This document shows, piece after piece, positions 1 through 5,472 of a DNA stretch of 9,067 bases. Below the pieces are notes generated by a model. That model saw only the letters and a program-made list of their open reading frames with translations, ran no database searches and was not told the origin of the DNA. This stretch comes from Chloroflexia bacterium (GTDB lineage Bacteria > Chloroflexota > Chloroflexia > QHBQ01 > JADMIH01). The translations under genes and the position numbers were made by a program. The DNA is taken from contig JAICKM010000237.1 of assembly GCA_025927935.1 (NCBI GenBank), forward strand, positions 1-9,067, read 5' to 3'. The number at the start of each line of letters is the position of its first letter. Positions within the stretch are counted from its first letter, which is position 1.

Positions 1-24
1 CTGGCCGCAACCAGCAACCAAGCG

Positions 25-54
25 AGTATAGTACAGGTGTTCTATAAGAGTCAA
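25..54 (-). promoter_or_regulatory. Leftward sigma70-type promoter
   Basis: On the minus strand a -35 box TTGACT (49-54) is separated by 18 bp from a -10 box TATACT (25-30). It lies just past the stop of the SH3 gene and points out of the window, so it probably drives the next minus-strand gene to the left. The ten bases around its -35 box (TATTGACTCT) are the same as those of the plus-strand promoter at 7433-7462. Start site would be near position 18. This is inferred from box match only. Confidence 0.45.
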
Positions 55-101
55 TACGCCGGATGGCGGAATATGGGGGCAAACGGGCCACGCAGCACGA
101 G

Positions 102-686
102 TCAGCGGCGCGGGGTGCGGGTGGGGGCAGCCGCGGGACGGCGCGCGGGCGTGGCCGAAGGGGTCACGCGCGGCGTGATGGTGGGCGTGGGGGTGATGGT
201 CGGCGTGGGCGTGGGCAGCACGTCGCCACCGGCGGGGTGCGCGCGAATGGGGGTATCGGGAATGGCGACCACGCCGAGGGTGGTCAGATCGATATTCACG
301 GTGAGATAGGCGCGGGCCATCCAGCCGGTACGGCCGTCGGGCACCTGCACCTCCAGCCAATCGCCGCTCGGGTCCTGGCCGAGCACGACGAGCGCGGTGC
401 CCTGGGTGAAGACGCCGAGCACGGCATAGTCCTGGCCGGGGCCGGCGCGCAGGTTCAGGCTGTCGTTGTTGACCACGGCTTCGACGGCGGGGGTGGGAAA
501 CGCCGCCGGGGCGGGCGCGCTCGTCGGGGTGGCCGCCCCCGCGTCGGGCGTCGGGGCAGCGGGCGCGGCGCCGCGGCCCACCCCCGCCCACAGCGCCCCG
601 CCAACCACGGCGCAGACGCCCAGGAACAAGACGAGTCGGGTGATGACGGCATAACGGCCCCCGGTGCGCCGGGCGGGTTGGTCCAT
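102..686 (-). CDS. Membrane-anchored SH3b-domain protein with Thr-Pro tail
   Basis: A 194-aa protein. Residues 14-36 form one hydrophobic helix after a short basic N-terminus, suggesting a signal anchor with the rest outside the cell. An Ala/Pro/Thr spacer (about 37-68) leads to a bacterial SH3 domain at about 70-132, with the family signature DSLNLRAGPG (75-84), then GVFTQGTALVVLG, DWLEV and GRTGWMARAYL. SH3b domains usually bind cell-wall peptides or other envelope ligands; no catalytic domain is attached. The C-terminus (about 157-194) is a Pro-Thr repeat ending in Arg-rich TRTPRR. The start is supported by AGGAGG 8 bases upstream of the ATG and by an extended -10 promoter. It appears to be a single-gene unit. 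The SH3b call is solid; the ligand is unknown. Confidence 0.85.
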   Translation of the reverse strand: MDQPARRTGGRYAVITRLVLFLGVCAVVGGALWAGVGRGAAPAAPTPDAGAATPTSAPAPAAFPTPAVEAVVNNDSLNLRAGPGQDYAVLGVFTQGTALVVLGQDPSGDWLEVQVPDGRTGWMARAYLTVNIDLTTLGVVAIPDTPIRAHPAGGDVLPTPTPTITPTPTITPRVTPSATPARRPAAAPTRTPRR

Positions 687-752
687 CGCCGGCTCCTCCT
701 GCTCCCACCAGCGCCCCGGCTACCAACGGCGGGGCGGCCTGGTCGTGGCCGT

Positions 753-761
753 ATTATAGCA
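753..761 (-). promoter_or_regulatory. Extended -10 promoter of the SH3b gene
   Basis: The minus strand reads TGCTATAAT, a perfect extended -10 element (TGnTATAAT), 67 bases before the ATG at 686. The -35 position (about 776-781, TAGCGC) is poor, as is common for extended -10 promoters. The transcription start would be near 746. Confidence 0.6.
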
Positions 762-799
762 GGCCGGGAACGCGGGCGCTACTGACTTCCGTTTATCGT

Positions 800-918
800 C
801 ACCACAAGGGCGCAGAGGACGCCGAGCTCATTAGAATAACCGCTATTTACGACCGTCTTCGAGCTGACTCTAGACTTCATCACATCCGAATCTCTGCGTT
901 CTCTGCGTCTCTGCGGTG
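800..918. repeat. 119-bp imperfect inverted repeat, MITE-like, family A
   Basis: The left arm (800-826) and the reverse complement of the right arm (892-918) match at 21 of 27 positions without gaps. The arms carry a GCAGAGAACGCAGAGA-like purine-rich pattern, and the 65-bp centre is AT-richer than its surroundings. It lies between the deformylase stop (944) and the SH3b promoter, where a hairpin could also end deformylase transcription. A decayed relative is at 7218-7274. No coding capacity is seen. It resembles the small non-autonomous hairpin repeats scattered in many environmental genomes; mobility is inferred. Confidence 0.7.
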
Positions 919-943
919 CCCATCCCGCCGTGGCGAGCCGGGA

Positions 944-1465
944 TCAGGTGGTGGGGATGGCGTCCTCGACAGCATCCGACGCCTGGATGGGGCGCAAGTC
1001 TTCGGGGCGGTCGAGGCGGTCGATGAAGAGGATTCCGTCCAGGTGGTCGATTTCGTGCTGCAAGGCCCAGGCCAGCAGGCCCTCGGCGGCCAGGCGCACA
1101 GGCTTGCCGCGTGGGTCCTGACCGCGCACGATGACCTCGGCAGCGCGGCGCACATTGGCACCGTAGTAGCCGGGGATGCTCAGGCAGCCGTCGCCGCCGA
1201 TCTGCTCGCCCCGCGCCGCCACGATTTCAGGGTTGGCGAGGGCGATCTTATGCCGGCGGCCCGTCGCGGCGTCGTCTAGTTCGATCACCAGCAGGCGGAT
1301 GGACAGCCCGATCTGCGGCGCGGCCAGGCCGATGCCCCGCGCCGCGTGCATAGTAGCGAACATGTCGGCGACCAGCCGGGGCAGCGCGGGGTCAAAGTGG
1401 TGGATGCGCTTGGCCTTCCGGCGCAGAATCGGGTCGCCCAACATCACAATCTCGCGAACCGCCAT
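944..1465 (-). CDS. def: Peptide deformylase
   Basis: Removes the formyl group from the N-terminal Met of new proteins in the cytoplasm. At 173 aa it has family length. All three metal-site motifs are present: GIGLAAPQ (44-51), GDGCLSIP (91-98, metal ligand Cys94) and HEIDHLDG (137-144, ligands His137 and His141, catalytic Glu138). Motif 2 has Asp92 where the usual sequence is EGCLS. The frame is open a further 40 codons upstream, but that stretch is the 80-bp hairpin repeat read as protein. The ATG at 1465 has GGGAGG about 6 bases ahead and begins the typical MAVREIVMLGDPILR N-terminus. It lies 132 bp downstream of the HTH gene on the same strand with no convincing promoter of its own, so cotranscription is likely. 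Confidence 0.96.
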   Translation of the reverse strand: MAVREIVMLGDPILRRKAKRIHHFDPALPRLVADMFATMHAARGIGLAAPQIGLSIRLLVIELDDAATGRRHKIALANPEIVAARGEQIGGDGCLSIPGYYGANVRRAAEVIVRGQDPRGKPVRLAAEGLLAWALQHEIDHLDGILFIDRLDRPEDLRPIQASDAVEDAIPTT

Positions 1466-1511
1466 GGTTCTCCCTCCCTTAACTACCGCCGCTGTCGGTG
1501 TTCCGATTTTC

Positions 1512-1591
1512 CTTGTCACTCTGAGCGCAGCGAAGAGTCTCGTCTTTGGGCGCACGCGCCGGAGATTCTTCGCGCCGCTCAGCATGACAAT
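1512..1591. repeat. 80-bp hairpin repeat, family B, copy 1
   Basis: Arms of about 35 nt open with TTGTCACTCTGAGCG and close with CGCTCAGCATGACAAT. The inner arms read GCGAAGAGTCTC and GAGATTCTTCGC. The right end is 6 bp from the stop codon of the HTH gene, between it and deformylase, so the RNA hairpin could stabilise or attenuate the operon transcript. All three copies in the window lie in the same orientation. Translated, it gives the familiar spurious peptide 'HSERSEES', which explains false N-terminal extensions nearby. Confidence 0.85.
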
Positions 1592-1597
1592 TGCTAC

Positions 1598-1876
1598 TCA
1601 GGCGGCGACCACCGGCGCGGCGTGTTCGGCGGCCGGTTCCCAGACGAGCAAATCGTTGACGCTGACCGGGAACGTGTGGCTGAAATAGGTCAGTAGCCGG
1701 TCCACCGTGGCATAGTCGATACGCCGGCTCTGCCCGGTGTTGAGCGCGACGAGCACGCTCAACGACGCGCCGCTCTCCTCGGCCAACCGGCGCAAGCTGA
1801 TCGCCGGGAGGCCCTGCTTGGCCCGCTCGACGTTCAGGCGGGCCAGCAAAATCCGCAAATGACTGGCAACTGGCAT
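1598..1876 (-). CDS. Small XRE/Cro-type HTH regulator
   Basis: A 92-aa protein. Residues 6-66 look like a five-helix Cro/C1 fold: LRILLARLNVERAKQG (helix 1), ISLRRLAEESG (26-36, helix 2), ASLSVLVALNTGQSR (37-51, recognition helix) and YATVDRLLTYFS (55-66). Residues 67-80 (TFPVSVNDLLVWEP) resemble the end of XRE domains that sort by 'vsl.dLl'. There is no sensor domain. The ATG at 1876 has an ideal AGGAGGT 6-7 bases upstream; the frame continues to 1963, but that segment holds the 5' leader, a heptad repeat and the -10 box. The promoter overlaps a palindromic operator, so autoregulation is likely. It is first in a probable operon with deformylase and divergent from the S58 peptidase. Its targets are not known. 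Confidence 0.8.
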   Translation of the reverse strand: MPVASHLRILLARLNVERAKQGLPAISLRRLAEESGASLSVLVALNTGQSRRIDYATVDRLLTYFSHTFPVSVNDLLVWEPAAEHAAPVVAA

Positions 1877-1888
1877 GAGCGCACCTCC

Positions 1889-1907
1889 TGACGAGTGCTG
1901 AGTGCTG
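1889..1907 (-). repeat. Heptad repeat in the HTH gene leader
   Basis: The minus strand reads CAGCACTCAGCACTCGTCA, about two units of CACTCAG ending in CACTCGTCA. It sits in the 5' UTR and runs straight into the AGGAGG ribosome-binding site. The same 19-mer occurs exactly on the plus strand at 3477-3495. Confidence 0.8.
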
Positions 1908-1939
1908 CTGTGGGCGGCGCATGTCCGCACATTGGCCCT

Positions 1940-1968
1940 ATTATGCCCGAAATGTGGTGACATGTCAA
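1940..1968 (-). promoter_or_regulatory. Promoter of the HTH-deformylase operon
   Basis: The minus strand has a perfect -35 TTGACA (1963-1968), a 17-bp spacer and -10 CATAAT (1940-1945, 5 of 6). This is one of the best promoter matches in the window. The start would be near 1933, giving a leader of about 57 nt before the ATG at 1876. Confidence 0.75.
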
Positions 1969-1974
1969 TACATT
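1951..1974. promoter_or_regulatory. 24-bp palindromic operator over the -35 box
   Basis: The plus strand reads AATGT, GG, TGACATGTCA, AT, ACATT. The ten-base core is a perfect palindrome, and the outer AATGT/ACATT arms are also perfectly symmetric; only the two-base spacers break symmetry (20 of 24 positions). It covers the -35 box of the HTH promoter, so a bound dimer would block RNA polymerase. The encoded XRE protein is the natural candidate ligand (inference). The divergent S58 promoter starts about 43 bp away and could share it. Confidence 0.65.
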
Positions 1975-2016
1975 GTGCGAGTTTTGCGGTGTGTTGATCC
2001 GGGCGCGGCGGAGCGG

Positions 2017-2045
2017 CTGACCGGGCCGGGCGGATCTTGTATACT
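2017..2045 (+). promoter_or_regulatory. Promoter of the S58 peptidase gene
   Basis: A -35 CTGACC (2017-2022, 4 of 6), a 17-bp spacer and -10 TATACT (2040-2045, 5 of 6). The start would be near 2052, about 30 nt before the ATG at 2083, leaving room for AAGGAG at 2069-2074. Confidence 0.5.
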
Positions 2046-2082
2046 AGGGGAAATTCATGCTTACCGCTAAGGAGACCTTGCT

Positions 2083-3168
2083 ATGAATCGTGCGCGCTTG
2101 CGCGACCTGGGCATTGTTATCGGGGTGCTGCCGCCCGGCCCGTTGAACGCGATCACCGATGTACCAGGGGTGCGCGTGGGGCATACGACACTGATCACGG
2201 ACGGCGAGCGGACGGCGCGGACCGGGGTGACGGTGATCGTGCCGCGCGACGGGAATATCTGGCGCGAGCCGGTGATGGCGGGTGTGCATAGCTTCAACGG
2301 CTATGGGGAGATGACCGGGACGCACTGGATTCAGGAGGCCGGGCTGCTGGAGACGCCCATCGCGCTGACCAACACCGGGTCCATCGGCGCGGCACACGAG
2401 GGGTTGCAGGCTTACGGCAGCGCGCGGGGCGCGGCGCCGGTCAGCCTACCGGTGGTGGCGGAGACGTATGACGGGTGGCTCAACGACATCGGGGCGTTCC
2501 ATGTGCGGCGCAAGCATGTGTTCGCGGCCCTGGCCGCGGCGAAGGGCGGGCCGGTGGCCGAGGGCAACGTGGGCGGCGGCACGGGGATGATCTGCCACGA
2601 GTTCAAGGGCGGCATCGGCACGGCGTCGCGGGTGGTGAACGCGGCGGGCGGGCCGTATACCGTGGGCGCGCTGGTGCAGACCAACTACGGCCGGCGCGGG
2701 CAACTGCGAGTGGACGGCGTGCCGGTGGGCCGCGAGATCGGCGCGGCGGAGGTGCCGTTGCCCTGGCCGCCGCGCCCCGACTCCGGCTCGATCATCGTGA
2801 TCCTGGCGACGGATGCGCCGTTGCTGGGGGACCAGTGCGCGCGACTGGCCCGGCGGGCGACGGTGGGCCTGGCCCGCGTGGGCGGCACCGGGTACAACGG
2901 TAGCGGCGACCTGTTCCTGGCCTTCGCCACCGGCAACACGTTGCCGCCCAAGGCGCCCGTGCCCTACCAGATCCAGATGCTGCCCCCGGCGGCCCTCGAC
3001 CCGTTCTTCGACGCCGCCGCCGAAGCGGTCGAAGAGGCCATCCTCAACGCGCTGACCGCTGCCGCGGATATGACGGGCTACCAGGGCCACCAGGCGCGCG
3101 CCCTGCCACTCGACCGCTTGCCGGCGGTGATGGCCTGCTACCGGCCTGCGGCGAGTGCTGAGTGCTGA
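2083..3168 (+). CDS. P1/S58 family peptidase (DmpA-like, L-aminopeptidase/D-esterase type)
   Basis: A 361-aa protein of the DmpA/BapA N-terminal-nucleophile family, whose proenzymes cut themselves before a Ser that becomes the nucleophile; members release N-terminal residues from small peptides, amides or beta-peptides. Family features: N-terminal NAITDVPGVRVGH (22-34), VMAGVHSFNGYGEMTG (64-79), TNTGSIG (96-102), NVGGGTGM (162-169), VQTNYG (198-203, oxyanion Asn201 by analogy), the cleavage site Gly235-Ser236 in DSGSIIVILATDAPL, and YNGSGDLFLAF (271-281), where Ser274 and Asp276 fit the Ser288/Glu290 pair of DmpA. No signal peptide is seen, so it is probably cytoplasmic. The start has AAGGAG 8 bases upstream. 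The last residues (ASAEC) and the stop come from a heptad repeat array. The substrate cannot be told from sequence. Confidence 0.93.
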   Translation: MNRARLRDLGIVIGVLPPGPLNAITDVPGVRVGHTTLITDGERTARTGVTVIVPRDGNIWREPVMAGVHSFNGYGEMTGTHWIQEAGLLETPIALTNTGSIGAAHEGLQAYGSARGAAPVSLPVVAETYDGWLNDIGAFHVRRKHVFAALAAAKGGPVAEGNVGGGTGMICHEFKGGIGTASRVVNAAGGPYTVGALVQTNYGRRGQLRVDGVPVGREIGAAEVPLPWPPRPDSGSIIVILATDAPLLGDQCARLARRATVGLARVGGTGYNGSGDLFLAFATGNTLPPKAPVPYQIQMLPPAALDPFFDAAAEAVEEAILNALTAAADMTGYQGHQARALPLDRLPAVMACYRPAASAEC

Positions 3169-3173
3169 GTAGT
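3153..3173 (+). repeat. Heptad repeat forming the peptidase 3' end
   Basis: GAGTGCT, GAGTGCT and a degenerate GAGTAGT. The array lies inside the S58 gene and supplies its last three codons and TGA stop. It is the inverse complement of the CACTCAG array at 3459-3490. Confidence 0.8.
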
Positions 3174-3186
3174 CTGTCACAGCGTC

Positions 3187-3265
3187 TTTGTCTAGGGAGC
3201 GGAGCGAAGAGTCTCGTCTCTTGGATGATAAGACGGAGATTCTTCGCCCCGCTCAGAATGACAAT
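3187..3265. repeat. 80-bp hairpin repeat, family B, copy 2
   Basis: Right arm GGAGATTCTTCGCCCCGCTC then AGAATGACAAT; left arm GGAGCGGAGCGAAGAGTCTC with a worn outer end (TTTGTCTAGG). It begins 19 bp after the peptidase stop, so the strong hairpin may serve as its terminator or 3' end stabiliser. Same orientation as copies 1 and 3. Confidence 0.8.
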
Positions 3266-3303
3266 TCCCGAAGGTGCCACTCTGAGTAGATCGTCACATG
3301 TGC

Positions 3304-3383
3304 ATTGTCACTCTGAGCGGAGCGAAGAGTCTCGTCTTTTAGGCGACAAGACGGAGATTCTTCGCTCCGCTCAGAATGACAAT
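3304..3383. repeat. 80-bp hairpin repeat, family B, copy 3
   Basis: The best-preserved copy. The left arm (3304-3338) and right arm (3348-3383) pair over about 35 bp with two mismatches and one single-base bulge, around a 9-nt loop (3339-3347). It starts ATTGTCACTCTGAGCGGAGC and ends TCCGCTCAGAATGACAAT. It lies between two convergent genes and could stop transcription from both sides. No target-site duplication was evident. Confidence 0.88.
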
Positions 3384-3395
3384 TCTTCACATTAC

Positions 3396-3490
3396 TTACC
3401 ACTGACCACTGATCGCGCAGCGGTGCGTGGCACATCACTGACCCCTGACCACTCGTCGCACTCAGCACTCAGCACTCAGCACTCAGCACT
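3396..3490 (+). repeat. Two adjoining 7-bp repeat arrays
   Basis: From 3396 to 3454 there are scattered degenerate heptads of the type CACTGAC (CACTGACCACTGATC; CACTGACCCCTGACCACT). From 3459 to 3490 follow four perfect CACTCAG units plus CACT. The perfect array is bounded by CACTCGTCG on the left and CACTCGTCA on the right. It lies directly beyond the stop codon of the SLH gene. Together with the hairpin copies it fills the convergent intergenic region 3169-3492, which holds no gene. Confidence 0.8.
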
Positions 3491-3492
3491 CG

Positions 3493-5472
3493 TCATCGCA
3501 GGTCGGGCGTCACGCAGTTGGGGAAGAAGCTGTTGGCGATGAACTTGGCGGTCTGGCCGCGGGTGACGGGGTTGCCGGCCAGGAAGTAGGGCCGGTTCTG
3601 CGGGTCGCAGGGACCCGCGGGCGGCGCGCCGCAGGTGTAGCCGCTGATCACGTCGTGCAGCTTCACCCGTTCGATGAACAGCCAGAAGGTATCGACCGGC
3701 AGCACATCGGTGAAGGACTGCTGCGTGGCCGGGATGGTCTCATTGTAGCCCGCGCTGTTGGCGATGAACTTGGCCGCCTGGCCGCGGGTGACGCTGGCCG
3801 TGGGATGGAAGCTGCCGTCGCTGTACCCGCTGATGACGCCGTGCAGGGCGGCGCGCTCGATGAACAGCCAGAACGGGTCGGCGGGCGGCACGTCGGTGAA
3901 GGTCTGGCGGTTGGCGGGGATGGCATCGGTGTAGCCCGCCGCGTTGCTGACGAACTTCGCCATCTGGCCCCGCGTGACGTTGGCCGAGGGGCGGAAGGTG
4001 TTGTCGCTGTAGCCGGCGACGATGCCCCGGCAGGCCAGACAGCGGATGTAGGCGTAGAAGGGCTGGCTGGGCGGCACGTCGGTGAAAGTGATCGGGCAGG
4101 GCGTGGGCGAGACGACCGGCGTGGCCGTGCCGGGCGGCGGGGTCGCCGTGGCGGTAGCGGGTGGCCCGCCCGGCGTGGCGGTGGCCGTGGGCGACGCGGC
4201 GACTGTCGGCGTGGGCGTGGTGCAGGCGGCGGTATAGTGCAGGGCCAGCGTGCGGGCGATGTTGGCGGCATCCGCGTAGGAGCCGACCGCCCAGACATCC
4301 TCGGCGGCCAGGGCCGCGATGCCGTAGAGCGTATTCGCGCCGGAGCCGTTGTTGGGGCTGGGCACGATGCTCCAGGCGCTGCCGTTCCAGTGCAGTACGA
4401 GGGTCTGGCTCCCCGCGCCGGACCCGGAGAAGCCGGCGGCCCAGACATCGTTGGCGGCGACGGCGCTGACGGCTTGCAACACGTTGCCGCCGGTGCCCTG
4501 ATTGGGGCTGGACACGATGCTCCAGGCGCTGCCGTTCCAATGCTCGATCAGCGTTTCAGGCACGCTGCTCGCGTTGGCGGCGCTGCCCACGGCCCAGGCA
4601 TCGTCGGCGCCCAGGGCCACGACGCCGCGCAGGGCGTTGTCACCGCTGCCGCTGTTGGGGCTGGGCACCGCGCTCCAGGCGCTGCCGTCCCAGCGCGCGA
4701 TCAGGGTGTGGCTCAACCCGCCGATGTCCATGTAGAAGCCGGCCGCCCACACGTCGTTCGCGGCGTGCGCCGACACGCTTTGCAAGACGTAGACGCCCAC
4801 GCTGCCGAGCGACTGGGGCACCACGCTCCAGGCGCTTCCGTCCCAGTGCTCGATCAGCGGCTGCGGTAAGCCGAGGACATTGACCGCCGACCCCACGGCC
4901 CAGACATCGCTGGTGGAGACGGCGGAGACGGCCAGCAGGCCGTTGGCGCCCGCCCCAGCCGCAGGCGCGGCGACCTGGCTCCAGGCGCTGCCGTTCCAGT
5001 GCTCGATCAGCGTCTGGGATTGGGTGATGGCCTCGCCGTAGCCGCCGACCGCCCAGGCATCATTGGCGGCCACGGCGGCCACGCCTTGCAGGGTGTTATT
5101 GGTCGTGCCCTGGTTGGGGCTGGGCACTGCGGTCCAGGCCGCGCCGTCGTAGTGCGCGGTCAGGGTTTGCAGCACGCCCCCGTTGTCGTAATTGCCCACC
5201 GCCCAGACATCGCCGGGGGCGCGCGCCGCGACGGCGTAGAACGTGTTGAGGCTGTTGCTGATATTGGGGCTGGCGGTCACGACGAAGCCGGGCGGGCAGC
5301 CCAGCGGCCCGGCGGCCGGCGCGGCGGCGGGCGGGGCCATGGCGTTCGAGAACGCGGCGCTGCCCGCGCCCAGCAGGCCGGCCACGGCGAAAGCCAGCGC
5401 GGCGGCGCAGGCGAGCAAGAGGGTGTGCGGGGTGCGCCGGGCAGCAGGCCCGAGGGCGATGCGTTTCATCAT
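3493..5472 (-). CDS. Secreted seven-repeat beta-propeller protein with three SLH domains
   Basis: A 659-aa cell-surface protein. A signal peptide (KR and RR, hydrophobic 17-37, probable cleavage after SNAMA near 46) is followed by seven repeats of about 51 aa (about 75-417). Each contains a D(V/A)WA(V/A)G strand and, in most, LIEHWNGSAWS.VPSPN. Seven units suggest one seven-bladed propeller. A Thr/Pro/Ala linker (about 418-458) leads to three SLH domains (about 461-510, 525-571, 586-649) with FTDVP, GVISGYSDGSF.P and VTRGQ.AKFI.N motifs, which normally bind pyruvylated wall polymers. SLH3 has a Cys-rich insert (614-622). The start ATG at 5472 overlaps the upstream stop (ATGA), with AAGGA about 9 bases ahead; the frame runs open to 5736 but that part lies under the phosphoesterase gene. 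The propeller ligand is unknown; it could be scaffolding or adhesion. Confidence 0.9.
   Translation of the reverse strand: MMKRIALGPAARRTPHTLLLACAAALAFAVAGLLGAGSAAFSNAMAPPAAAPAAGPLGCPPGFVVTASPNISNSLNTFYAVAARAPGDVWAVGNYDNGGVLQTLTAHYDGAAWTAVPSPNQGTTNNTLQGVAAVAANDAWAVGGYGEAITQSQTLIEHWNGSAWSQVAAPAAGAGANGLLAVSAVSTSDVWAVGSAVNVLGLPQPLIEHWDGSAWSVVPQSLGSVGVYVLQSVSAHAANDVWAAGFYMDIGGLSHTLIARWDGSAWSAVPSPNSGSGDNALRGVVALGADDAWAVGSAANASSVPETLIEHWNGSAWSIVSSPNQGTGGNVLQAVSAVAANDVWAAGFSGSGAGSQTLVLHWNGSAWSIVPSPNNGSGANTLYGIAALAAEDVWAVGSYADAANIARTLALHYTAACTTPTPTVAASPTATATPGGPPATATATPPPGTATPVVSPTPCPITFTDVPPSQPFYAYIRCLACRGIVAGYSDNTFRPSANVTRGQMAKFVSNAAGYTDAIPANRQTFTDVPPADPFWLFIERAALHGVISGYSDGSFHPTASVTRGQAAKFIANSAGYNETIPATQQSFTDVLPVDTFWLFIERVKLHDVISGYTCGAPPAGPCDPQNRPYFLAGNPVTRGQTAKFIANSFFPNCVTPDLR

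Noticed and set aside
63..785. Plus-strand frame of 240 codons across the SH3b gene
   Set aside because: Antisense to a real SH3b domain; composition is Gly/Arg-rich with no recognisable fold.
1466..1585. Upstream extension of deformylase to an ATG at 1585
   Set aside because: The extra 40 residues translate the 80-bp hairpin repeat; the ATG at 1465 has its own ribosome-binding site and the family N-terminus.
1877..1963. Upstream extension of the HTH protein to an ATG at 1963
   Set aside because: That stretch contains the -10 box, transcription start and heptad repeat; the ideal AGGAGGT precedes the ATG at 1876.
3187..3490. CRISPR-like array
   Set aside because: The hairpin copies are full-length elements with no regular spacers, and the heptads are direct tandem units; no cas gene is nearby.
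3655..4869. Long plus-strand open frame (404 codons) opposite the SLH gene
   Set aside because: It is the shadow of a repetitive GC-rich gene: low-complexity Gly/Ala/Asp/Arg composition, no domain, no ribosome-binding site.
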